From Actinomycetota bacterium (GTDB lineage Bacteria; Actinomycetota; CADDZG01; WHSQ01): a DNA stretch of 12,809 bases. The stretch covers positions 1 through 12,809 of the forward strand of contig JADDQX010000006.1 in assembly GCA_016781115.1 (NCBI GenBank). The letters are read 5' to 3'. Positions within the stretch are counted from its first letter, which is position 1. The number at the start of each line of letters is the position of its first letter. The notes under the pieces were generated by a model, which saw only the letters and a list, made by a program, of their open reading frames with translations, was not told the origin of the DNA and made no database searches. The position numbers were made by a program, and so were the translations under genes. This document shows, piece by piece, positions 8,298 to 12,809 of this stretch.

Positions 8298-8822
8298 ATG
8301 GAAGTCAACAGCCAATGCAAGTTCGCTTTGACAGCTCTCGAAGACATGGATCTCGGGAACGAGGAAGACAGCAGTCGATTCTGGTACTCCATGCAGGCCT
8401 TCTTGAGCGCCGTAGCTAACATCTCAAAACTGCTCTGGGGATCGACTGAGGAGATTGGGCGACGTCGATTGGTCCTTCGCCGGACCCTTGAGGTCTCCGA
8501 TCATTCCCCGCTGCGATCTCGCGTTTTTCGCAACCACTTCGATCACTTTGACGAGCGCCTCGAGACCTGGTTCCAGGACTGGACCCGACGAGGCCTCCGA
8601 GGTGGGTCTGACACGTACGTCGGAGATATCGACGACCTAGAGATCGGGGAACTAGCGCTCAGAAACTTCGACACTAAAACGAAGACCTTGACGTTTCGGG
8701 GGGAGAAATTGCCTCTCGCCCCGCTTATCGAAGCCGTTCTCGAGTTGGAGGAGCGAGCTGTCACGGCCGTTCGGGACTTCCTGCTCACGAACGCCGTGCC
8801 TGTAAGCGAAGACGAGGATTAG
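8298..8822 (+). CDS. Small helical protein with a HEPN-type RNxxxH motif, candidate RNase effector or toxin
   Basis: No named family is recognised. The 174-residue protein looks alpha-helical and has a buried-type segment, FWYSMQAFLSAVANISKLLW (about 28-47). It then has FRNHFDHFDERLE, which contains Arg78-Asn79-x3-His83. Rx4H with Asn after Arg is the catalytic signature of HEPN ribonucleases, which are frequent in toxin-antitoxin, abortive infection and CRISPR effectors. The C-terminal half has a short beta-like stretch and a final helix (about 142-166), then an acidic tail, SEDED. It starts 64 nt after the restriction gene and ends 28 nt before the first TIR gene, so it may belong to either module. 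The ATG at 8298 is preferred; a TTG at 8286 would add four residues. Neither start has a good Shine-Dalgarno. HEPN assignment rests on the motif and helical character only. Confidence 0.7.
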   Translation: MEVNSQCKFALTALEDMDLGNEEDSSRFWYSMQAFLSAVANISKLLWGSTEEIGRRRLVLRRTLEVSDHSPLRSRVFRNHFDHFDERLETWFQDWTRRGLRGGSDTYVGDIDDLEIGELALRNFDTKTKTLTFRGEKLPLAPLIEAVLELEERAVTAVRDFLLTNAVPVSEDED

Positions 8823-8841
8823 TCGCCGCCCAAGGTGCGTC

Positions 8842-8847
8842 TATAAT
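8842..8847 (+). promoter_or_regulatory. Consensus -10 box TATAAT in front of the TIR genes
   Basis: A perfect TATAAT stands in the 28-nt gap between the HEPN-like gene and the first TIR gene. It ends 3 nt before the ATG at 8851, so initiation 6-8 nt downstream would fall around 8853-8855, after that ATG. Either the mRNA starts unusually close to the box, or the in-frame ATG at 8866 is used. A -35 match is poor (TTAGTC at 8819-8824, spacing 17). Confidence 0.45.
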
Positions 8848-8850
8848 CAC

Positions 8851-9279
8851 ATGCATGTAACTTCGATGCGGTGGAGAGAATCTTTGCAGTCAGCTAGGCG
8901 TCCGAAGAAAAGACGGGTCTTTGTCAGCTTCGACTATGACAACGACTTGGCGCTTCGGAATCTCATCATCGGTCAAGCAAGGCTTCCGGACTCACCGTTT
9001 CAGGTGATTGATCACTCCCTGAAAGAAACGGCTCCCGAAGCGATGTGGCAGCTGAAGGCTCGACGGGCGATTGCACGGTCGGATGTTGTCATTGTGATGC
9101 TAGGTCGTCGAACGCGTTACGCGCAGGGCGTGCTCAAGGAAATCCGGATGGCTAGGAGTCTCGGGAAGCCGATCTTCCAGCTGATCGGTTATCGAAACGG
9201 AAGGGTTGAGTGGCGTGTTCGTGGAGCGGGTCGCGTCTACCTATGGACGTGGCCCAACTTGAAAAAGCTACTGGGCTGA
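8851..9279 (+). CDS. TIR-like domain protein 1 (ThsB / MTH538-type TIR)
   Basis: The 142-residue protein is almost entirely one TIR-like domain. RRVFVSFDYDND at 21-32 is the beta-A strand and acidic loop. HSLKE at 55-59 and W66 follow. SDVVIVMLGRRT at 77-88 is the central strand typical of the ThsB/MTH538 TIR branch. The helix VLKEIRMAR at 94-102 carries Glu97, at the position of the catalytic Glu of NAD-cleaving TIR domains. In Thoeris, ThsB proteins of this class sense phage infection and turn NAD+ into a cyclic ADP-ribose-type signal. Whether this one is enzymatic is inference. The start is ATG 8851, or ATG 8866 (codon 6), because a TATAAT ends at 8847. Its stop is fused to the ribosome binding site of the next TIR gene, which starts 9 nt later, so they should be made together. 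No SIR2 or SLOG effector gene accompanies it. Confidence 0.85.
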   Translation: MHVTSMRWRESLQSARRPKKRRVFVSFDYDNDLALRNLIIGQARLPDSPFQVIDHSLKETAPEAMWQLKARRAIARSDVVIVMLGRRTRYAQGVLKEIRMARSLGKPIFQLIGYRNGRVEWRVRGAGRVYLWTWPNLKKLLG

Positions 9280-9283
9280 GGAG
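9278..9283 (+). promoter_or_regulatory. Ribosome binding site of TIR 2, overlapping the TIR 1 stop codon
   Basis: GAGGAG shares its first two bases with the TGA stop of TIR 1 (9277-9279) and lies 5 nt before the ATG at 9289. This arrangement suggests translational coupling and fixes the start of TIR 2. Confidence 0.7.
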
Positions 9284-9288
9284 ACGGG

Positions 9289-9879
9289 ATGGCGAACTGG
9301 CGACAACGACAACTTCAAGAAGTCGCGCTGCGTGCCGCGGCAAGAAGCAAGGATCCGACTCGACACAAGGTGTTCTTCTCCTATCACGTCGATGATGCTG
9401 ATGAAGTCGAGGAGTTGATTGACGATTACGGACATGTCTGTATTCCGACCGTGGTCGGAGTTACTTCGGATGATGACTTCGTCGATAGCGACGACACCGA
9501 CTACATCATGGATCGAATCCGAGAGGAGTACCTGGCGGATACGACCGTTACTGCTGTACTGGTCGGTCAGTGCACCTGGGCGCGAAGGTTTGTTGACTGG
9601 GAGATCTACGCGTCCTTGCGCGAGTACAAGGGCTACAAGAGAAGTGGCCTCATAGCAATCACCCTTCCATCCGTAGCAGACCTGTCGGGACGAAAGCCAC
9701 CTGCTCGAGTGGAGGACAACATCGACGGAGATGACGGCTACGCTCGTTGGTACAAGTATCCGAGTTCCGCAGAGACACTCAGGTCCTGTGTCGAAACCGG
9801 GTTTCGCTATCGAACCGAGCGAACACACTTGATTGATAATTCTCGGGCGAGACGTAAGAACAATTCCTCGTGTCCCTAG
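9289..9879 (+). CDS. TIR-like domain protein 2 (MTH538/DUF1863-type TIR)
   Basis: The 196-residue protein has a helical, Arg-rich N-terminal 25 residues followed by a TIR-like domain that is clearly distinct from TIR 1. HKVFFSYHVDD at 26-36 is the first strand and loop. SDDTDYIMDRIREEYL at 67-82 and TVTAVLVGQCTW at 86-97 are the family's most conserved stretches. RRFVDWEIYASL at 99-110 carries Glu105, the likely catalytic Glu position. The YIxxxIRExxL / VLVG..TW..RFVDWEI pattern is what I recall for the PF08937-type TIR family. The C-terminal 60 residues are polar, with DNIDGDDG and a basic end (RARRK), and I cannot assign them. A strong GAGGAG sits 5 nt before the ATG. The gene ends 14 nt before the HIT gene start. 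It could be a second signal synthase, a partner subunit, or a signal-responsive effector. Confidence 0.86.
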   Translation: MANWRQRQLQEVALRAAARSKDPTRHKVFFSYHVDDADEVEELIDDYGHVCIPTVVGVTSDDDFVDSDDTDYIMDRIREEYLADTTVTAVLVGQCTWARRFVDWEIYASLREYKGYKRSGLIAITLPSVADLSGRKPPARVEDNIDGDDGYARWYKYPSSAETLRSCVETGFRYRTERTHLIDNSRARRKNNSSCP

Positions 9880-9883
9880 GAAC

Positions 9884-9888
9884 GGAGG
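9884..9888 (+). promoter_or_regulatory. Ribosome binding site of the HIT gene
   Basis: GGAGG lies 5 nt before the ATG at 9894. This decides the start against the in-frame GTG at 9870, which overlaps the end of TIR 2 and has no Shine-Dalgarno. Confidence 0.7.
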
Positions 9889-9893
9889 GATTA

Positions 9894-10328
9894 ATGGCTC
9901 CGGGCGGGGAAGAGGGATGCGAGTTCTGTCGCGTCGTTCGTGGGGACGAGCCGGCAGATGTCATTTATGAAAACGAGGTCACAATGGCGTTCGCTCCCAT
10001 CGCTCCGGCGGTCGGCGGTCATACGTTGGTTATCCCAAGACAGCATGTCGTCGACTTCCTCGATGCCGGGGACGAGCTCTTAGGGGAAGTAGCCTCCACA
10101 ACCCGCCGAGTAGCCCTCGCCATCAAGAGCGCATTGTCTCCTGAGGGTTTCAACGTCATCACGTCCTCCGGCGAGGCTGCCACGCAGACGGTGTTCCATC
10201 TGCATATCCATGTCGTCCCAAGGTGGGGTCACGACCGCATGGGCGAGATTTGGCCGCCCAAGAGCTCGTATCTCGAAGAGACGAAGGACGATGTAGCCGC
10301 GCTGATCAGATCAGCCCTGCCAGGTTAG
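9894..10328 (+). CDS. HIT-family nucleotide hydrolase/transferase
   Basis: HIT proteins hydrolyse nucleotide phosphoramidates, dinucleoside polyphosphates or related adenylates through a covalent nucleotidyl-histidine. The 144-residue protein has the full layout. The N-terminal CEFC (Cys9, Cys12) is typical of the zinc-binding Hint-like branch. GGHTLVIPRQHV follows at 41-52. The signature FHLHIHVVPR at 101-110 has the triad His102/104/106, with His104 the expected nucleophile, preceded by a slightly unusual ATQTV instead of AGQ. The segment that is usually AFLDIxP reads AFAPIAP at 32-38, so the ribose-contacting Asp is replaced by Pro35. The start is ATG 9894, set by GGAGG. It lies 14 nt after TIR 2 and is probably cotranscribed. 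Its stop overlaps that of the convergent membrane protein gene. It may be a housekeeping gene captured here, or it may act on TIR-made ADP-ribose products; the latter is inference. Confidence 0.9.
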   Translation: MAPGGEEGCEFCRVVRGDEPADVIYENEVTMAFAPIAPAVGGHTLVIPRQHVVDFLDAGDELLGEVASTTRRVALAIKSALSPEGFNVITSSGEAATQTVFHLHIHVVPRWGHDRMGEIWPPKSSYLEETKDDVAALIRSALPG

Positions 10329-10747
10329 TTCAGCCAACAGGCGATTGCGACTGTAATCGCGAGGCCAATGAGAAACAAGATTCCGTGGAAGGCCCTGAGT
10401 GTTTCGCTGAACATCATCCCGATCATCGACTTGACGTCTTTCTCGAAAGCTCGGTGATTCATATCGAAGGGCTCGTGAGCGTCGGGGTTTCGGCGGACGG
10501 AGTTAAAGAGGCAGCGGAACATCGTTTCTGCCCGGAGGAAGTAAGCGTCTAGCCACCAAAACGACACGGCCGGCACGAGGCCGATAGCGGCAAGTTGCCA
10601 CAGCTTCTGCTGCACCCCAAAGCCGTAAAAGGCTCCCGAAACGGTGATTGCCCAACCCTTCATGAGAAAGGAGTTATTGGCGAGCCGCGCAATCACGTTC
10701 TGGATGAAGTCGAGGTGCTTGTGAAGATCAGAGCGGCCCACTGCCAT
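10325..10747 (-). CDS. Small three-helix membrane protein, candidate membrane effector
   Basis: The 140-residue reading has an N-terminal helix, HLDFIQNVIARLANNSF (11-27), leading straight into the first membrane segment (KGWAITVSGAFYGFGV, 30-45). A second follows (LAAIGLVPAVSFWWLDAYFL, 52-71), then a roughly 45-residue soluble loop with RNPDAHEPFDMNHRAFEKD. A last membrane helix (LFLIGLAITVAIACWL, 124-139) ends at the C-terminus. The FIQ..I.R.A.NSF..KGW and FWWLDAYFLR patterns resemble, from memory, uncharacterised membrane proteins found next to TIR genes; I cannot confirm this here. It is convergent to HIT, and their stop codons share bases 10326-10327. The start is taken as ATG 10747, because conserved-looking sequence begins right after it. 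A GTG at 10840 would add 31 residues of unconvincing sequence; neither has a strong Shine-Dalgarno. A role as a membrane-disrupting effector is inference. Confidence 0.75.
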   Translation of the reverse strand: MAVGRSDLHKHLDFIQNVIARLANNSFLMKGWAITVSGAFYGFGVQQKLWQLAAIGLVPAVSFWWLDAYFLRAETMFRCLFNSVRRNPDAHEPFDMNHRAFEKDVKSMIGMMFSETLRAFHGILFLIGLAITVAIACWLN

Positions 10748-10770
10748 GAGCTCATCGTAGCGACGCCCAT

Positions 10771-10790
10771 GTGCGGCTCTTGGTCCGCAC
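10771..10790 (-). other. Inverted repeat upstream of the membrane protein gene
   Basis: GTGCGG and CCGCAC flank an 8-nt loop, 23 nt upstream of the preferred ATG at 10747. It could be an operator or a leader hairpin. If the GTG at 10840 were the true start it would instead lie inside the coding sequence. Confidence 0.25.
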
Positions 10791-10861
10791 CTGGTCCATT
10801 CCATCGCGAAATGCGGGTCAAGAGCGCGAAACAGCGACACACGAAAAGCCCCGTACCAAAG

Positions 10862-11542
10862 CTACGGCCCAGCGCGCGCCCCTGCGCGGGCGGAGCCGGC
10901 GTCGTCTGCTCTCATCCAGGCGCCGATGGCCAGCGCGAGCGCCAGCACGAAGACGAAGTCGCCGCCGAGCCACATCACCAACGCGCCCGCTCGTTGGTCG
11001 TCGAGATCGGGGTACGCGGCGTACAGCGGAGCGCTGCTCGAATAGAGCGCGAGCCCAAGAAACGACTGCAACGGCAGGGCGGCGACCAGATAGCCCAGCC
11101 GTGCTGGGTGAGAAAGAGCCCGTCGAGAGACGGGGTCCGACCCGATGACCGGCGTCCAGAACAACAGTCCAGCGGTCGCATAAAGCCCGTGCTCCGCGAG
11201 GTGAACGAACTTGTTCTGGAGCGCCGCCTGGTACAGAGGCGAGAAGTGCGTGATCCACATCACCAGCCCGAAAAGGGCCCACGCGACGAGAGGGTGCATC
11301 AGGAGCCGGGCAGCCCTAGACCTGATCATCCGGCCCAGAGCCTGTCGAACACCTCCTTGCGTTGCTCGCAACAGAGCCGTCATCGGTGCGCCGAGCACGA
11401 ACAAGGGGGCCGCGACCAGCACCAACAACAGGTGCTGCACCATGTGCGCGGCGAACGACCGGTGCGCAAGCGATGAAAGAGGCCCGACGACTGCACCTAT
11501 CGCAACGGCGGCCCCGGCAACCAGCCAGGATCTACGTGTCAC
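10862..11542 (-). CDS. CtaG-family cytochrome c oxidase assembly protein (second copy)
   Basis: Proteins of the caa3_CtaG family are multi-helix membrane proteins needed for assembly of caa3-type oxidases, probably at the copper centres. The 226 residues form about six hydrophobic helices. The hallmark AAHMVQHLLLVLVAAPLFVLGAP spans 31-53 (His33, His37). WITHFSPLYQAALQN at 96-110 and HLAEHGLYATAGLLFWTPVIG at 114-134 (His99, His114, His118) match the conserved middle of the family. QRAGALVMWLGGDFVF at 183-198 is the usual last-helix signature. The C-terminus is an Arg/Ala tail. The start is a GTG at 11540-11542 without a Shine-Dalgarno, 45 nt after the cupredoxin gene, so it is probably the last gene of this operon. 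The family name is well supported; the exact role of a second copy is not. Confidence 0.87.
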   Translation of the reverse strand: MTRRSWLVAGAAVAIGAVVGPLSSLAHRSFAAHMVQHLLLVLVAAPLFVLGAPMTALLRATQGGVRQALGRMIRSRAARLLMHPLVAWALFGLVMWITHFSPLYQAALQNKFVHLAEHGLYATAGLLFWTPVIGSDPVSRRALSHPARLGYLVAALPLQSFLGLALYSSSAPLYAAYPDLDDQRAGALVMWLGGDFVFVLALALAIGAWMRADDAGSARAGARAGP

Positions 11543-11587
11543 CGCGGGCGAACCTACGCCTGCAGGAACCTGAACGAGGAAAACGCG

Positions 11588-12229
11588 CTACTGGACGGTG
11601 ACGGTTCCGTTCATCCCGGGGTGGACGTCGCACTGGAAGTAGTACTCGCCCTTCGGGAGCGCCGGCACGGTGTAGGTGGTCTGTTGGCCGCCCGGGATGA
11701 TCTCTCCCTTGAAGAGGTCCTTCTGAGCAGAATCGTCCTCGTAGATAGAGATGTTGTGCTCGGCCGAGTCATCGTTGGTGAAGGGGATCGTCTCTTCCGT
11801 CTTCGCCTGCAGCTCGATCGTGTCGGTCGAGAAGGCCACGTTCGCCGCGGAGACCGCTGTTCCCTCCGCTGCGGCCGGCGCGGCCTCGGCATGCTCCGCC
11901 TCACCCGCGGAGTCGCCGTGTCCCAGTCCGAGAGATGCGATCACGACGCCGATCACGAGTGGGTAGGCGGCGACGATCGCGAGCTCCGACGACGACCTCC
12001 GGGCCGACTCCGGTCGCTGGGCGATGAAAGCGCAGGCGATGAGGATGTTCGCGCCGATCGCGATTGCGATCACGACGGCGATCTCCTTCGGGACCGACAG
12101 CAATATGCGCGACATCCCGAAGGTCACCAGCCCGATGGCGAGCAACGCCCCGAGCGGGATAACGATCGGAAGAGGGAGACGCACTCGAACCTCGTGACTC
12201 AGCGGAGTTCCGGCCGGGTACTGACTCAT
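11588..12229 (-). CDS. Three-helix membrane protein with C-terminal type 1 copper cupredoxin domain
   Basis: The 213-residue protein has three hydrophobic helices (about 19-44, 49-70 and 82-103). An Ala/Glu/His-rich linker follows, then a cupredoxin domain (about 128-213) that should lie outside the membrane. The domain has all four type 1 copper ligands: His158 (EHNISIY), then Cys200, His203 and Met206 in FQCDVHPGM. Family members carry electrons or bind copper for oxidases. Between two CtaG-family genes, a role in copper delivery or electron transfer to the caa3 oxidase is likely. The start is ATG 12229, which overlaps the upstream stop as ATGA and indicates translational coupling; an in-frame start at 12277 would overlap the upstream gene by 50 nt and is rejected. 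The fusion of three helices to a cupredoxin is somewhat unusual; the helical part might be a small oxidase-subunit-like anchor. Confidence 0.9.
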   Translation of the reverse strand: MSQYPAGTPLSHEVRVRLPLPIVIPLGALLAIGLVTFGMSRILLSVPKEIAVVIAIAIGANILIACAFIAQRPESARRSSSELAIVAAYPLVIGVVIASLGLGHGDSAGEAEHAEAAPAAAEGTAVSAANVAFSTDTIELQAKTEETIPFTNDDSAEHNISIYEDDSAQKDLFKGEIIPGGQQTTYTVPALPKGEYYFQCDVHPGMNGTVTVQ

Positions 12230-12809
12230 CCCTGTCTCAGCTCCCACGTCTGCAGACCGCGTTCGAAATCTTCCCAACTCACTTCGTCAACCTCCTGCCG
12301 CTCTTCGGCCGCGTTCCACCTGAAGAACAGGTAGGTGATGACGAGCCACAGTAGCAAACCACCGCCTATCTTCATGATCAGTCCGGCCATGCGTTGGTCG
12401 GTCACCACGTCGATCCCCCACAGTCGCGGAACGGTTGCGTAGAACTCGTAGATTGGACTATCGGCGAAAGTCAGGAACGACGCCGGCACCGTTGGAACGA
12501 TCGACTGCAGGAAGAGATAGAGCATCTTCCCCGGAGGCGAGAGCCTCGACAGCTCGGGCAGAGGATCGACAACCGGCCACCACATGATCGCCGCAGACGT
12601 GAACAGCAGCGTGTGCAACGAGAAGTGCGTCAGCTCGGACCTGAGCGACAGATCGACCAACCACGGCCAGTGCGTGAAGACGATGACGCCGTTGAACAGC
12701 AACAGCCCGAACATCGGACGCGTCACGACACGAGCCACCTTCAGCGCCTTCGGGCCCCGGAGCATCGAGCGCAACAGCCACTTCGGCGTCCCGATGATCA
12801 GCAGGGGCG
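12226..12809 (-). CDS. CtaG-family cytochrome c oxidase assembly protein, 5' end cut by window edge
   Basis: The last 193 residues are visible. They start PLLIIGTPKWLLRSML, which matches the PLFVLGAP motif of the second CtaG protein in this window, so the true start lies outside. A TTG at 12774 gives a closed reading but would cut off this conserved segment. Family features follow: THWPW with the LTHFSLHTLLFTSAAIMWWP region carrying histidines, then SPPGKMLYLFLQSIVP, VPASFLTFADSPIYEFYA, and the last-helix pattern DQRMAGLIMKIGGGLLLW. About five hydrophobic helices are visible. A soluble acidic tail ends WEDFERGLQTWELRQG. The stop overlaps the cupredoxin start by four bases (ATGA). It probably acts with the cupredoxin in assembling a caa3-type oxidase in the cytoplasmic membrane. 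Confidence 0.9.
   Translation of the reverse strand, partial: PLLIIGTPKWLLRSMLRGPKALKVARVVTRPMFGLLLFNGVIVFTHWPWLVDLSLRSELTHFSLHTLLFTSAAIMWWPVVDPLPELSRLSPPGKMLYLFLQSIVPTVPASFLTFADSPIYEFYATVPRLWGIDVVTDQRMAGLIMKIGGGLLLWLVITYLFFRWNAAEERQEVDEVSWEDFERGLQTWELRQG

Larger units (their letters stand above)
2642..10747. other. Accessory (defence-like) block between two oxidase-biogenesis gene sets
   Basis: Core genes for heme A synthesis on the left and for CtaG/cupredoxin on the right point towards each other. Between them lie PLD, restriction-modification, HEPN-like, TIR, TIR, HIT and membrane protein genes. G+C in sampled 60-nt lines falls from 43 (1201-1260) and 41 (11641-11700) in the flanks to 30 inside (5581-5640 and 9421-9480), though 36 at 6781-6840 shows it is uneven. 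I see no integrase, transposase, tRNA or matching direct repeats at the edges, so the insertion mechanism and exact ends are unknown. Confidence 0.55.

Noticed and set aside
8851..9879. Complete canonical Thoeris
   Set aside because: There are ThsB-like TIRs but no ThsA (SIR2-SLOG) or Macro-TIR effector in the window.
10595..11476. Long plus-strand open frame over the membrane protein and CtaG genes
   Set aside because: It has low-complexity Arg/Gln/Glu composition and lies antisense to two genes with clear membrane and family signatures.
12226..12774. CtaG gene starting at TTG 12774
   Set aside because: The frame continues upstream to the window edge and encodes the conserved PLLIIGTP motif, so the gene is truncated here rather than starting.
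1..12809. CRISPR arrays, insertion sequences, integrases and riboswitches
   Set aside because: No regularly spaced repeats, transposase or recombinase motifs, or recognisable riboswitch cores were seen on either strand.

Overview
The window looks like a chromosomal segment of a high-GC aerobic bacterium, most likely an actinobacterium. This is inferred from two divergent core genes that both appear leaderless with TANNNT -10 boxes, the linked ctaA-ctaB pair, and caa3-type CtaG proteins beside a membrane cupredoxin. No rRNA or tRNA is present, so the assignment cannot be made finer.

Left core (1-2641): a truncated polyprenyl diphosphate synthase on the minus strand diverges from ctaA-ctaB on the plus strand, which make heme A from heme B for a terminal oxidase. 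CtaB uses a farnesyl group, so an isoprenoid synthase next to it is biochemically sensible.

Middle (about 2642-10747): this block separates two sets of cytochrome oxidase biogenesis genes that would otherwise converge. Sampled lines of it are lower in G+C than the flanks (30/60 at 5581-5640 and at 9421-9480, against 43/60 at 1201-1260 and 41/60 at 11641-11700). In order it holds: a small two-helix membrane protein (-), a PLD-family nuclease-like protein (-), a 1194-residue restriction-modification fusion (+; PD-(D/E)XK nuclease, N6-adenine methylase and specificity region), a small protein with an RNxxxH HEPN ribonuclease motif (+), two different TIR-like proteins in tandem (+), a HIT-family nucleotide hydrolase (+), and a small three-helix membrane protein (-) whose stop codon overlaps that of the HIT gene. 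I read it as a defence island with a restriction half and a TIR/HEPN/HIT half. The second half resembles Thoeris-like NAD-signalling systems but has no ThsA-type effector, and it is the best candidate here for an undescribed system.

Right core (10862-12809): on the minus strand, a truncated CtaG-family protein, a three-helix membrane protein ending in a complete type 1 copper cupredoxin domain, and a second CtaG-family protein. These probably deliver copper to, or assemble, the same oxidase that uses the heme A made on the left.

The other ORFs over 60 codons are antisense or out-of-frame shadows of these genes. No gene-free stretch exceeds 300 bases.
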